A stretch of 64,000 nucleotides of DNA from Zea mays. Taxonomy: Eukaryota > Streptophyta > Magnoliopsida > Poales > Poaceae. The first letter of the stretch is position 1. Each line of letters opens with the position of its first letter. The stretch lies in the NCBI RefSeq assembly GCF_902167145.1, contig NC_050104.1, forward strand, positions 12,298,001-12,362,000. The letters are read 5' to 3'. A program made the translations under genes and the position numbers. The notes beneath the pieces were generated by a model that worked only from the letters and a program-made list of their open reading frames with translations, ran no database searches and was not told where the DNA came from. Shown here piece after piece: positions 31,864 through 44,622 of this stretch.

Positions 31864-32672
31864 TTGATGCCAACACAAACCAAAGCAAATATATAAGTGC
31901 AGAATTGAACTAGTTTGCATAAGTTAAGTGCAAAGGTTGCTTGGAATTAAACCAATTTACATTTTCATAAGATATGCATGGATTGCTTTCTTCATTTTAA
32001 CATTTTGGACCACACTTGCACCACTTGTTTTGTTTTTGCAAAATCTTTTGGAAATTCTTTTCAAAGTCTTTTTGCAAATAGTCAATGGTAAATGAATAAG
32101 ATTTCGAGAAGCATTTTCAAGATTTGAAATTTTCTCCCCTGTTTCAAATGCTTTTCCTTTGACTAAACAAAACTCCCCCTCAATGAAATTCTCCTCTTAG
32201 TATTCAAGAGGGTTTTAGATATTAATTTTGAAGAGGTCATACCAATTTGGAATTATATCAAAAATAAGATACCAATTGAAAAACTTCTTTAATACCAATT
32301 GAAAGACTGCATTTAAACACTTTTTGAAATTGGTGGTGGTGTGGTCCTTTTGCTTTGGCCTAATACTTTCTCCCCCTTTGGCATAAATCGCCAAAAACGG
32401 ATACTTATGAGTGAAATATGAGCCCTTTTCAAACTTTCTCCCCCTTTGGCAAATAATATATGAGTGAAGGATTATACCAAAGTTGGAGAGTGATGCGGAG
32501 TGACGGCGAAGGGTAAATAATACGATGGAGTGGAGTGGAAGCCTTGTCTTCGCCGAAGACTCCATTTCCCTTTCAATCTATGACTTGTCATGAAATACAC
32601 TTGAACACACATTAGTCATAGCACATGAAAGAGATATGATCAAAGGTATAAATGAGCTATGTGTGCAAGGAA
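31864..32672 (-). other. Element C spacer with extra PPT-like motifs
   Basis: Non-coding. Minus-strand purine tracts resembling the PPT recur at about 32131-32140, 32171-32180, 32366-32381 and 32434-32450, the last two as GCCAAAGGGGGAGAAAG. Multiple PPT-like motifs before the 3' LTR are typical of Sireviruses. Confidence 0.7.
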
Positions 32673-32988
32673 TCAATCAAAGTTCCTAGAATCAAGAATG
32701 TTTAGCTCATGCCTAAGTTTGGTAAAAGTTTTCTCATCTAATGGTTTGGTAAAGATATCGGCTAATTGTTCTTTGGTGCTAACATAAGCAATCTCGATAT
32801 CCCCCCGTTGTTGGTGATCCCTTAAAAAGTGATACCGAATGGCTATGTGCTTAGTGCGGCTGTGCTCAACGGGATTATCCGCCATGCGGATTGCACTCTC
32901 ATTATCACATAGGAGAGGGACTTTGGTTAATTTGTAACCATAGTCCCTAAGGGTTTGCCTCATCCAAAGCAATTGCGCGCAACAATGG
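32673..32988 (-). pseudogene. pol: Element C pol: C-terminal RNase H fragment
   Basis: About 105 codons matching the end of copia RNase [47 protein letters not shown] and ADIFTKPL, stopping after LDSRNFD. The upstream part is cut by element D at 32989. Compared with element F, about 331 bp of the RT-RNase H junction is missing between this piece and 52628. Confidence 0.92.
32984..32988. repeat. Left target site of element D, AATGG (single copy)
   Basis: These bases would be the target duplication. The right copy was lost in the deletion at 52627/52628. Confidence 0.6.
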
Positions 32989-34580
32989 TGTCGGGGACCA
33001 TAATTAGGGGTACCCCCAAGACTCCTAATCTCAGCTGGTAACCCCCATCAGCACAAAGCTGCAAAGGCCTGATGGGTGCGATTAAGTCAAGGCTCGGTCC
33101 ACTCAAGGGACACGATCTCGCCTTGCCCGAGCCCAGCCTCTGGCAAGGGCAGCCGACCCTGGAGGATTTACGTCTCGCCCGAGGACCCCCTCCAGCAACG
33201 GACACACTTTCAGTTCACCCGAGGCCCAGTCTTCGCCAAGAAGCAACCTTGGCCAAGTCGCCACTCCGGCCGACCGTATCGCAGGAGCATTTAATGCAAA
33301 GGTGGCCTGACACCTTATCCTGACGCGCGCCCTTCAGTCGACAGAGCCGAAGTGACCGCAGTCACTTCGCCGCTCCACTGACCGGCCTGACAAGAGGACA
33401 GCGCCGCCTGCGCTGCCCCGACTGCTGTGCCACTCGACAGAGTGAGGCTGACAACAACCAAGTCCGGCCTCAGGCGCCATAGGAAACTCTGCATCGCCCG
33501 ACCCCAGGGCTTGGACTCAGGCTCAGCCCCGGAAGACGACGAACTCCACATCGCCCGACCCCAGGGCTCGGACTCGGGCTCAGCCCCGGAAGACGACGAA
33601 CTCCGCCTCGCTCGATCCCAGGGCTCGGACTCGGGCTCAGCCACGGAAGACGACGAACTCCGCCTCGTCCGACCCCAGGGCTCGGACTCAGGCTCGGCCC
33701 CGCAAGACGACGAACTCCGCCTCGCCCGACCCCAGGGCTCGAACTCGGGCTCGGCCCCGGAAGACGATGAACTCCGCCTCGCCCGACCCCAGGGCTCGGA
33801 CTCAGCCCTGGCCTCAGCCGACGGTCTCCGCCTCGCCCAGGGGCTCGGACTCGACCTCGGCCTCAGAAGACAGACTCGACCTCGACCTCGGAGGAGCCTC
33901 CACCTCGCCCAAACCAGGGATCGGACCGACCACGTCACAGGAGGCGCCATCATTATCCTACCCCAAGCTAACTCAGGCTACGGGGAACAAGGCCGGCGTC
34001 CCATCTGGCTCGCCCCGGTAAACAAGTAATGATGGCGCCTCGCATGCTTCATGACGACGGCGGCTCTCAGCCCCCTTACGGAAGCAAGGAGACGTCAGCA
34101 AGGACTCGACAACCCCGACAGTTGTCCTTCCGCCAGGCTCCAGCGCTCCTCCGACGGCCACGACACCACACGAACCGGGTGCCAAAACCTCTCCGGCTGC
34201 CACGACGGCATGTACTTAGGGCACTAGCTCTTCTCTGCTAGACACGTTAGCACACTGCTACACCTCCCATTGTACACCTGGATCCTCTCCTTACGCCTAT
34301 AAAAGGAAGGTCCAGGGCCCTCTTACAGAGGGTTGGCCGCGCGGGGAAGGACGGGACGGCGCTCGCGTAGGTCTCTCGCTCCCTCCCGCGCGGACGCTTG
34401 TAACCCCCTACTGCAAGCGCACCCGACCTGGACGCGGGACAAACATGAAGGCCATGGGTTTCCCCTTTTACGCCTGTCTCCCCCCTTCGCGCTCCATCTC
34501 GCGCCGACCCATCTGGGCTGGGGCACGCGGCGACAATTTACTCGTCGGTCCAGGGACCCCCCGGGGTCGAAACGCCGATA
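32989..34580 (+). repeat. Element D LTR1
   Basis: 1592 bp, ending GCCGATA (expected GACA). It contains five to six 57-bp units at about 33488-33810 in the opposite direction to element A. A TATAAAAGGAAGG near 34301 is the likely promoter TATA. Confidence 0.92.
33488..33810. repeat. 57-bp tandem repeat in element D LTR1
   Basis: Unit CGCCCGACCCCAGGGCTCGG followed by ACTCGGGCTCAGCCCCGG. It is the reverse complement of the element A unit, five full copies and one partial. Confidence 0.9.
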
Positions 34581-34582
34581 GT

Positions 34583-34598
34583 TGGCGTGCCAGGTAGG
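34583..34598 (+). other. Element D primer binding site (first)
   Basis: TGGCGTGCCAGGTAGG two bases after LTR1. It differs by one transition from the element A site over the shared 15 bases. Confidence 0.8.
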
Positions 34599-34640
34599 GG
34601 CCTGCTGCGTGTTGACGAACAGCTTCCCGTCAAGCTCCAG

Positions 34641-37600
34641 ATGGGTAGTCTCCAACAATCTTTCCAACCCGGGATGGTGCTCCGTTTCGGGAGTCTCGAG
34701 TTCATGTCCCTCGACGGTAGCTACGACATGATACTCCTTCCCCCGCCGTGCGACAGCGACAATGGCAGCCGACAACCCGCCCGCCGGCGGCGGAATCGAC
34801 GACGTCTTCCCCACGTGGCGGAAGAACAACATTCGGGTTTGTCCCGTCCCCTCCCCCGCCGACGGAGGAGGAGGCGGGGCAACCAAGGTCAAGCAGGAGG
34901 CGGCACCTCGTCGACTGTCGAGCGAGTCGACGGCGCCGGCGCCCCAACGGGGGACACGACGGGCATCGACTTCGCGTTTGAGACGAAGACAGACGCCATC
35001 TCCCCGTGACACGCCAACTCCAAGCGGACGGACGACGCCAGCACGCTCGCAAAGGACTTGCTGGGCGTCACCCTCGTACCTGGGACGACGGTGCGGTCTA
35101 CCCCTGACGTGACTTCGTCACCGCCCGTCGACCAAGAGGTACCGACCGATTCCCATCTCGCGCCTTTTGGATTCAGCCTTGACCCACCAAGCAACTTCGC
35201 TTCGGTGGACGCTGTCATAGAGGCGAGTCCAAACCCTCCGGGGTACGGTATGCGGTCACCCTAGGACCGGCTGACAGCCGTCTCGACCTACGGGCCCTCG
35301 GGTTCCGAGGAAGATGACGAGCCCGACTTTTGTTGGGATTTCTCCAAACTTGGTAGCCCTAGTGCCATGCGGGACTTCATGACCGCATGCGACTACTGCC
35401 TTCCAACGGAAGCCGCAACCTCGGTGATGAGGACTGCGGCCCAAGTCGTGAATGTTTCCACGTCAATCTAGGGAGTCCTGGCGAAGGCAACCATCTTGGT
35501 ATACCGGAGAACGGTGATCCCCCTAGGCCTGCGCCTCGCGTTGACATCCTACGGGAGCTAGCTGTGGTCCCAGTCCCTGCGGGGGGTCAGGACTCACAGC
35601 TCGAGCAAATCCGCGAGATGCAGGCCAGGCTCGACGAGGGAGCAGGAACGTTTGAGCCGTTCCGCCGGGACATCGGGCAGGAATGGGCAGGCCAACCTCC
35701 GGCCGGAGAAGTGCGTCATCTACCCCAGGGCATCGAGCACCGCATCACCGACAATGTCAGGGCAAGGCCGCCACCGGCTTCCAGTGGGGTCGACCAAAAT
35801 CTGGCTGCAGCGGCAATACTTCTCCGCGCGATGCCGGAGCCATCAACCACCGAGGGGCGGCGTATCCAGGGAGAGCTCAAGAATCTCCTGGAGGATGCCG
35901 TGGTCCGACGGGCCGAAAGCTCTGCCTCCCGAAGGCAAGGGTACCCCTCGGAGCATCGCGCCGCGACTTCCCGATTCATGCGGGAAGCCTCGGTCCACAC
36001 CGGGCGCACGCGCAACACAGCGCCTGCGGCCCCGGGACGCCTCGACAACGAGCACCATCACCGTAACTGTCGAGCCCACCTCGATGAGAAGGTGCGACGA
36101 GGCTACCACCCTAGGCGTGGGGGACGCTACGACAGCGGGGAGGATCGGAGTCCCTCGCCCGAACCACCCGGTCCGCAGGCTTTCAGCCGGGCCATACGAC
36201 GGGCGTTGTTACCGACCCGGTTCTGAACCCCGACTACTATCACCAAGTACTCGGGGGAGACGAGGCCGGAACTGTGGCTCGCGGACTACCGGCTGGCCTG
36301 CCACCTGGGTGGAACAGACGATGACAACCTCATCATCCACAGCCTCCCTCTGTTCCTCTCCGACACCGCCCGAGCCTGGCTGGAGCATTTGCCTCCGGGG
36401 CAGATCTCCAACTGGGACGACCTGGTCCAAGCCTTCGCCGGCAACTTCCAGGGCACGTACGTGCGCCCTGGGAACTCCTGGGATCTCCGAAGCTGCCGCC
36501 AGCAGCCGGGAGAGTCTCTCCGGGACTACATCCGGCGATTCTCAAAGCAGCGCACCGAGCTGCCCAACGTCACCGACTCGGATGTCATCGGTGTTCCTCG
36601 CCGGCACCACCTGCCGCGACCTAGTGAGCAAGCTGGGTCGCAAGACCCCCACCAGGGCGAGCGAGCTGATGGACATCGCCACCAAGTTCGCCTCTGGCCA
36701 GGAGGCGGTTGAGGCCATCTTCCGGAAGGACAAGCAGCCCCAGGGCCGCCCGCCGGAAGATGTCCCCGAGGCGTCTACTCAGCGCGGCACCAAGAAGAAG
36801 GGCAAGAAGAAGTCGCAAGCGAAACGCGCCGCCGCCGACGCGGACCTTGTCGCCGCCGCCGAGTACAAGAACCCTCGGAAACCTCCCGGAGGCGCCAATC
36901 TCTTCGACAAGATGCTCAAGGAGCCGTGCCCCTATCATCAGGGGCCCGTCAAGCACACCCTTGAGGAGTGCGCCATGCTTCGGCGCCACTTTCACATGGC
37001 CGGGCCACCTGCGGAGGGTGGCAGGGCCCTCGACGACGATAAGAAGGAAGATCACAAAGCAGGGGAGTTCCCCGAGGTCCACGACTGCTTCATGATCTAC
37101 GGTGGGCAAGTGGCGAACGCCTCAGCTCGGCACCGCAAGCAAGAGCGTCGGGAGGTCTGCTCGGTAAAGGTGGCGGCGCCAGTCTACCTAGACTGGTCCG
37201 ACAAGCCCATCACCTTCGACCAGGGCGACCATCCCGACCGCGTGCCGAGTCCGGGGAAATACCCGCTCGTTGTCGACCCCGTCATCGGCAACATCAGGCT
37301 CACCAAGGTCCTCATGGACGGAGGCAGCAGCCTCAACATCATCTACGCTGAGACCCTCGGGCTCCTGCGGATCGATCTGTCCTCGGTCCGGGTAGGCGCG
37401 GCGCCTTTCCACGGGATCATCCCCGGGAAGCGCGTCCAGCCCCTCGGACAACTCGATCTACCCGTCTGCTTTGGGACACCCTCCAACTTTCGAAGGGAGA
37501 CCCTCACGTTTGAGGTGGTCGGGTTCCGAGGAACCTACCACGCAGTGCTGGGGAGGCCATGCTACGCCAAGTTCATGGTCGTCCCCAACTACACCTACCT

Positions 37601-37877
37601 CAAGCTCAAGATGCCGGGCCCCAACGGGGTCATCACCGTCGGCCCCATGTACCGACACGCGTACGAATGCGACGTGGAGTGCGTGGAGTACGCTGAGGCC
37701 CTCGCCGAATTCGAAGCCCTCATCGCCGACCTGGAGAGCCTCTCCAAGGAGGCGCCAGATGTGAAGCGCCACGCCGGCAACTTCGAGCCAGCGGAGACGG
37801 TTAAATCTGTCCCTCTCGACCCCAGCAACGACGCCTCCAAGCAGATCCGAATCGGCTCCGAGCTTGATCCCAAATAG
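34641..37877 (+). pseudogene. gag: Element D gag-protease, first copy, broken
   Basis: Begins MGSLQQ at 34641 like element A. Lesions compared with A and with the second copy: TGA at 35007-35009 (from CGA), TAG at 35262-35264 (from TGG), a 10-bp deletion near 35402, TGA at 36224-36226 (CGA in A) and a 2-bp loss near 36591. The capsid domain (about 36230-36670: RPELWLADYR, NWDDLVQAFAGNF), variant zinc knuckle (CPYHQ near 36928) and protease-like MDGGSSLNIIY (near 37316) are otherwise well preserved. The frame ends TAG at 37875-37877 and pol continues in the same frame. Confidence 0.88.
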
Positions 37878-39143
37878 GAAGCAACGCTCGTCGACTTCCT
37901 CCGCGCAAACACCGACGTTTTCGCGTGGAGTCCCTCGGACATGCCCGGCATACCGAGGGATGTCGCCAAGCACTCGCTGGATATCCGAGCTGGAGCCCGA
38001 CCCGTGAAGCAGCCTCTGCGCCGATTCGACGAGGAAAAGCGCAGAGCCATAGGCGAGGAGATCCACAAGCTAATGGCGGCAGGGTTCATCAAAGAGGTAT
38101 TCCATCCCGAATGTCTTGCCAACCCTATGCTTGTGAGAAAGAAAGGAGGGAAATGGCAGATGTGTGTAGACTACACTGGTCTAAACAAAGCATGTCCAAA
38201 AGTTTCCTACCCTCTACCTCGCATCGATCAAATCGTGGATTCCACTGCTGGGTGCGAAACCCTATCTTTCCTCGATGCCTACTCAGGGTATCACCAAATC
38301 AGGATGAAAGAGTCCGACCAGCTCGTGACTTCTTTCATCACACCTTTCGGCATGTACTGCTATGTTACCATGTCGTTCGGTTTGAGAAATGCGGGTGCGA
38401 CATACCAAAGGTGCATGAACCACGTGTTCGGCGAACACATTGGTCGAACGGTCGAGGCCTATGTCGATGACATCGTAGTCAAGATGAGGAAAGCCTCCGA
38501 CCTCCTTTCCGACCTTGAAGCGACATTCCGGTGTCTCAAGGCGAAAGGCGTAAAGCTCAATCCTGAGAAGTGCGTTTTCGGGGTCCCCCGAGGCATGCTC
38601 TTGGGGTTCATTGTCTCCGAGCGGGGCATCGAGGCCAACCCGGAGAAAATCGCGGCCATCACCAACATGGGGCCCATCAAGGACTTGAAAGGCGTACAGA
38701 GGGTCACGGGATGCCTTGTGGCTCTGAGCCGTTTCATCTCACGCCTCGGCGAAAGAGGCCTGCCTCTGTACCGCCTCTTAAGGAAGGCCGAGTGCTTCAC
38801 TTGGACCCCTGAGGCCGAGGAAGCCCTCGGGAACCTGAAGGCGCTCCTCACGAACGCGCCCATCTTGGTGCCCCCCGCGGCCGGAGAAGCCCTCTTGATC
38901 TACGTCGCCGCTACCACTCAGGTGGTCAGCGCCGCGATCGTGGTTGAGAGACGAGAAGAGGGGCATGCATTGCCCGTCCAGAGGCCAGTCTACTTCATCA
39001 GTGAGGTACTGTCCGAGACCAAGACCTGCTACCCACAAATTCAGAAGTTGTTGTACGCGGTGATCCTGACGCGACGGAAGTTGCGACACTACTTCGAGTC
39101 TCATCCGGTGACTGTGGTGTCATCTTTCCCCTTGGGGGAGATC
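37878..39143 (+). pseudogene. pol: Element D pol, part 1: reverse transcriptase and gypsy RNase H
   Basis: In frame with gag after one stop codon, and open to the E insertion. RT motifs in order: KKGGKWQMCVDYTGLN, FLDAYSGYHQI, FGLRNAGATYQRCMN, the catalytic YVDDIVVK (near 38460), and LNPEKCVFGV. The connection and gypsy-type RNase H follow, with a FSW-like FTWTPEAE, then LLIYVAATTQVVSAAIV and QKLLYAVILTRRKLRHYF, in which the acidic RNase H residues are poorly conserved. RT copies element RNA to DNA inside the particle. Interrupted at 39143 by the solo LTR E. The rest is at 42664-44622. Confidence 0.9.
39139..39143. repeat. Target site duplication of element E (left), AGATC
   Basis: Repeated at 42659-42663. 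Confidence 0.92.
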
Positions 39144-42100
39144 TGTCACACCCGGATTTCGGTGCACCAAGACCCGGGCGCGAACAATCACCAGGTGTGC
39201 TGGGACCAAGTCTCACACATATGATGAATCATGGGATAGGATCGAATGTCACATTTTACTATATAACAGGAGTTCTATACAAAATAAATAAATATTTACA
39301 TTATAAGGAGACAACGGTCCAGCAACCCAAAGTTGACTGGGAGACGACGGCCTAGACCTCTCACGAACTCGTCACAACATCCTCCAAGCGCCTCATCCTG
39401 CGGTACCTGTTCTTGACCTGTGGGGGGGTGTGAGACAGCAAGAGTGAGCTCACATACGTTCATCGCTCAACAAGTTGTGGGGAATAATGTGCATGAACTC
39501 GCCAAAGGTGGGAGCTCACGTGAAGTGTAAGGCTTACCAAAGAGGATGGTTAGAGCTGAGCATTGCTTTTAAAGTTGGTCAAAATTTTATTAGCAATTAC
39601 TAAGTATAAGTAAATACCAACCCAATTAAGTAGTAGAACAAAAGTAACATCATCACCTGCGATGCAATGCATATGACAAATTGAATTTAGTTCCATAAAT
39701 TAATCATCAGAGAGTCCTGAGCTGCTCATGACCGTGAGCTCGGCTAGTATACCAGTTTTACACTCTGCAGAGGTGGTACCCTTTACCCACAAGTCATGTT
39801 ACCCATCTGCCAAGGGATCGCGACTTCCCATACACCTCTACCGAGGAGGCGAGGCAGGGTAACACTACGAGGCCTTTACAAAGTTCCACTAGCTTCAGAA
39901 AACCCGCTACAGTTTATAGGAAGCTCCAATGCAGGGTTCTTGCCTGACCGCCATCGCAACAGAATCAACCAAGGACCTCCCTACACTGACCACTCCCCTA
40001 CTGCCCTTGCCCCTTTCGGGTAAGGTAGTCCTCCACTAGCTTTCCTAATTAATCAGCCAAGGGCGTCCATAAACCCTTGTGGTGGCACGTGTTTCTCAAG
40101 TTAAGCTCTATGTTCCAATTAACATTAATGATCTTGACATGAACAGTAAATAACAACAGATAACAAAAGTATAATCATGAATAATGTGTATCTCAATGCC
40201 CAAAACCACATATAGCACTAGCAAGTACTACCCAAAAAGTTCAGTGGTAAACAAGGCATAAAGATAGACAAACTAGGGTAACCTATTAGGTCCCATCAAA
40301 ATTAACCTATGCAGATCATTATGATTAATTAGAACATGAGTGGGTAAAAAGAAGTGATCAAGGGCACAACTTGCCTGGGACTTGAGATTCCAGGTACCAA
40401 CTTGCTCTTCAGATGACACGTGTCCTCACTGCTAAACGTAGCAATACAGCCAAACATGGTATAGGCAAAATTAACAGCACACCAAACAAAAGCATAAACT
40501 GAATAATAATGATCTATGCACTGCTACGGGATCGTGGGAACGAGACTCACTAAAATCGGAGTTACGAATAGGGAGTTATAATGTATAGATGATTTATGTG
40601 ATTAAAATATTAGACTATATTATAAATTGGTTAATAATATAAGAGGTTATTCTATAAATAATTATCTCAACTTTAATCTAAGTCATAAATTGTCCTTAGA
40701 TCATATTCTAGTAGATTATAATGGTAAGTAGATTAACAAGACTAAACCACATAAGTTAAATAAATATCTAGTCATAAAATAATGAGATATGGTATAATAA
40801 ATGTTGTTATTGCATAGTAAATATTTATACGAGACTAACGCAACTTGAATGGATCCAATCGGAGTTATACATTTTAAGTTATGAATTTCTAAAGATTCTA
40901 TGTGTTTAGTAAAAGATTAAATAGAACATAAATTTTAATGTGACTTTCATGTCAAAACAGAGGTACTATGCGGTAAACAATAATATTATAGAATTATAGA
41001 AATTGGAATGGAATAATTTGGACTAAGTATGCATTTTCTATGAATTAAACAAATCCTAGCATTTTTTATTGCATTCAAAATCATTTTCTAATTCCTTTTT
41101 CTGATTTTATAACTCTCTGGACGGGGCCTCAAATTCCAGAAAGCAAAGGGGCTCAAGCGTAAAAGAAACCGAGACACAGAGTGTTGTACAGGGTGGACTG
41201 CGGGTTCATTAGTGGTTTTCCCAGGGACTCTTATGCAAAAGTGGCCAGCGAAGGGGTATCTCGAAGTCCTGGCCGCCCGATCCGCAACGGACGTGCCCGA
41301 TTAGATCCAGACGCGCAACACACCCGCGCATGCCCCTGGCCGTCCGATCCAGAATCCACGGCCCTGGTTTAATGAATCGAAGGGGTACGCCAAGATTCGA
41401 TCCAGGCCGTCCATCTAATATCTACGGCTCCCACACTCTCAACCATCCATCTAATCGTCACCGTTGAAGATGAGATCAACGATCCACCGGCCTTCTTCAA
41501 TCCCCGGCTGCCCAGGCACAGATGTCGCGTCCTCTCCCGCGTTCTCTCTCTCCCGTTGATCCACCGGCGCTGGCCAAGACCCGACAAAGGTACCCAGCGG
41601 CTCGCCGGCCCCTAGGACCGCCCCCGTGACCATGACCGCAACGCCGGCACCCGAACCCCCGGTGCGCACCCAAAATTTAACGCAGGGGAAAAGAAGGTTC
41701 ACCAACGATGGTGTCCGACGTTGACCGCCGATGTTCCGCCGCCTGCGCAGATCCCAACGAAAGCGCCATGTGGATGGAGCGAAGGAACGGCAACCGCAGT
41801 GCCCTGGGATTCGACTGGTGAAGTCTATAGTAGCCTGCGCCAGAGCTCCGCAGGTCCAGCAACCCTCTCTCTCCCTCACGATTCTTATGGCGGTACTGGT
41901 GAGCTACACAGGACGAGGGGAATAGAAGCGATGGAGGAGGGGAGGTCATGGGCGCGCCTGGCTTTTATCCCCTGAGTCCTCGGAGTCGAGGACGTGGTCC
42001 ACCCGCGCGAAACAAGGGAGAGATCCACGCACGACGTCCGGGTCGTTGACGCGGATAGGAAACAGAAACGGTGAAGAAGGGGGAAGAGATAGAGATGACA

Positions 42101-42658
42101 GGTAGGTCCCACCATCCAGTGACTAAACGCCGCGCGTGAGAGGGACTGAGCCGAGGGCCCGGTCGGCCAGTGAGCGCGCGCAGGGAGTAAAATTGGGCTG
42201 CCAGCGGAGGTGAATCGGTGTTGGGCCAAAAGGGTTTAGTCGGCCCATGATGGCACAGTTTCGTTTTTCTTTTATTCTGTTCCGAATTTCCCCCTTTTTC
42301 TTTTATATATTTCCAAACTCTAACATTTGAACTTCAACTTGAGTTGTGATCCCTTCATAAAGGTTAGGTACACAAAATATACAGTTCATTAATCTGAAAT
42401 AGTATTTTGAATGGGGAATAAAAGTAAATGTTACTTCAAACTTGAATATTCATGTAAACAAATGATTATGGTGCATATTCATTTAGTTGAATAGGAACTT
42501 TTCTATTACTTCTTTTACAAAATAGTTCTTGGTTTTCAAAATTCATTCCTCACATTCATTGCTCAAGTATAAGTTGAGATGTCAGAATCTACTATTTCAT
42601 TTCTTCATATATTTATTATTATTATTATTATTTTCTTATACGAATTTTGGACCTTACA
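39144..42658 (+). mobile_element. Element E: solo LTR, Del/Tekay (Prem1-like) type
   Basis: A 3515-bp segment beginning TGTCACACCCGG and ending CCTTACA, flanked by AGATC duplications. It has LTR-style TG..CA ends but no PBS, PPT, gag or pol and no internal direct repeat. A solo LTR left by recombination between the two LTRs of a full element is the simplest reading. Long LTRs of 3-3.5 kb with this start are known in the maize Del lineage. It contains no supportable gene. (ATT)n lies at about 42610-42632. It splits the pol of element D. Confidence 0.82.
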
Positions 42659-42663
42659 AGATC
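42659..42663. repeat. Target site duplication of element E (right), AGATC
   Basis: Matches 39139-39143. Confidence 0.92.
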
Positions 42664-44622
42664 ATCCAGTGCCGAGAGGCCTCAGGTAGGATTGCATAGT
42701 GGGCAGTGGAAATCATGGGCGAGACAATCTCGTTCGTCCCTCGAAAGGCCATCAAGTCCCAAGTCTTGGCGGACTTTGTGGCTGAATGGGTCGATACCCA
42801 GCTCCCAACAGCTCCGATCCAACCAGAACTCTGGACCATGTTTTTCGACGGGTCGCTGATGAAGACAGGGGCAGGCGTGGGCCTGCTCTTCATCTCGCCC
42901 CTCGGGAAGCACCTACGCTACGTCCTACTTCTCCATTTCCCGGCGTCCAACAATGTGGCCGAGTACGAGGCTCTGGTCAACGGTTTGCACATCGCCATCG
43001 AGCTAGGGGTCCGACGCCTCGACGCTCGCGGTGACTCGCAGCTCGTCATCGACCAAGTCATGAAGAACTCCCACTGCCGCGACCTGAAGATGGAAGCCTA
43101 CTGCGATGAGGTTCGGCGCCTGGAGGACAAGTTCCACGGGCTCGAGCTCAACCACATCGCCCGACGCTACAACGAGACTGCGGACGAGCTGGCTAAGATA
43201 GCTTCGGGGCGAACAACGGTTCCCCCGGACGTCTTCTCCCGAGACCTGCATCAACCCTCCGTCAAGGCCGACGACACGCCCGAGCCCGAGAAGGCCTCGG
43301 CCCAGCCCGAGGCACCCTCGGCCCCCGAGGGTGAGGCACTTCGTGTCGAGGAGGAGCGGAGCGGGGTCACGCCTAATCGAAACTGGCAGACCCCGTACCT
43401 GCAATATCTCCACCAAGGAGAGCTACCCCTCGACCGAGCCGAAGCTCGGCGGTTGGCGCGGCGCGCCAAGTCGTTCGTCTTGCTGGGGGACGGGAAGGAG
43501 CTCTACCACCGCAGCCCCTCAGGCATCCTCCAGCGATGCATATCCATCGCCGAAGGCCATGAGCTCTTACAAGAAATACACTCGGGGGCTTGCGGGCATC
43601 ACGCGGCGCCCCGAGCCCTTGTTGGAAACGCCTTCCGACAAGGTTTCTACTGGCCGACCGCGGTGGCCGACGCCACTAGAATTGTCCGCACCTGCGAAGG
43701 GTGTCAATTCTATGCGAGGCAGACACACTTGCCAGCTCAGGCCCTGCAGACGATACCCATCACCTGGCCGTTTGCTGTGTGGGGTCTGGACCTCGTCGGC
43801 CCCTTGCAGAAGGCACCCGGGGGCTACACGCACCTGCTGGTCGCCATCGACAAATTCTCCAAGTGGATCGAGGTCCGACCCCTAAACAGCATCAGGTCCG
43901 AACAGGCGGTGGCGTTCTTCACCAACATCATCCATCGCTTTGGGGTCTCAAACTCCATCATCACCGACAACGGCACCCAGTTCACCGGCAGAAAGTTCCT
44001 AGACTTCTGCGAGGATCACCACATCCGGGTAGACTGGGCCGCCGTGGCTCACCCCATGACGAATGGGCAAGTAGAGCGTGCCAACAACATGATCCTGCAA
44101 GGACTCAAGCCACGGATCTACAACAACCTCAACAAGTTCGGCAAGCGATGGATGAAGGAGCTCCCCTCGGTGGTCTGGAGTCTGAGGACAACGCCGAGCC
44201 GAGCCACGGGCTTCACACCGTTCTATCTCTATGGGGCCGAGGCCATCTTGCCCATAGACTTAGAATACGGTTCCCCCAAGACGAGGGCCTACGACGACCA
44301 AAGCAATCGAGCTAACCGAGAGGACTCACTGGACCAGCTGGAAGAGGCTCGGGACATGGCCTTACTACACTCGGCGCGGTACCAGCAGTCCCTGCGACGC
44401 TACCACGCCCGAGGGGTTCGGTCCCAAGACCTCCAGGTGGGCGACCTGGTGCTTCGGCTGCGACAAGACGCCCGAGGGCGGCACAAGCTCACGCCTCCCT
44501 GGGAAGGGTCGTTCGTCATCGCCAAGGTTCTGAAGCCTGGGACGTATAAGCTAGCCAACAGTCAAGGCGAGGTCTACAGCAACGCTTGGAACATCCGACA
44601 GCTACGTCGCTTCTACTCTTAA
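42664..44622 (+). pseudogene. pol: Element D pol, part 2: second RNase H and integrase
   Basis: Continues the pol frame after element E, with one TAG at 42697-42699 in place of a Lys codon. A second RNase H of the archaeal-like type seen in Tat elements spans about 42835-43210: MFFDGSLMKTGAGVGLLF, NNVAEYEALVNGL, DSQLVIDQV and HIARRYNETADELAK, with all catalytic acidic positions present. Integrase follows: HHCC zinc finger (SGACGHHAAPRAL, CEGCQF; about 43585-43720), rve core with LDLVGP, ITDNGTQF and VERANN as the D, D, E residues, and a C-terminal LRQDARGRHKL..WEG domain ending QLRRFYS, TAA. It would insert element cDNA in the nucleus. Confidence 0.92.

Noticed and set aside
33315..34029. Long open frames on both strands in the D LTRs (also 48901-49558)
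   Set aside because: They are produced by the 57-bp stop-free tandem repeat, are open on both strands at once and lie in an LTR. There is no gene evidence.
39144..42658. DNA transposon interpretation of element E
   Set aside because: The ends are TG..CA with a 5-bp target duplication and no terminal inverted repeats, which fits an LTR and not a cut-and-paste element.
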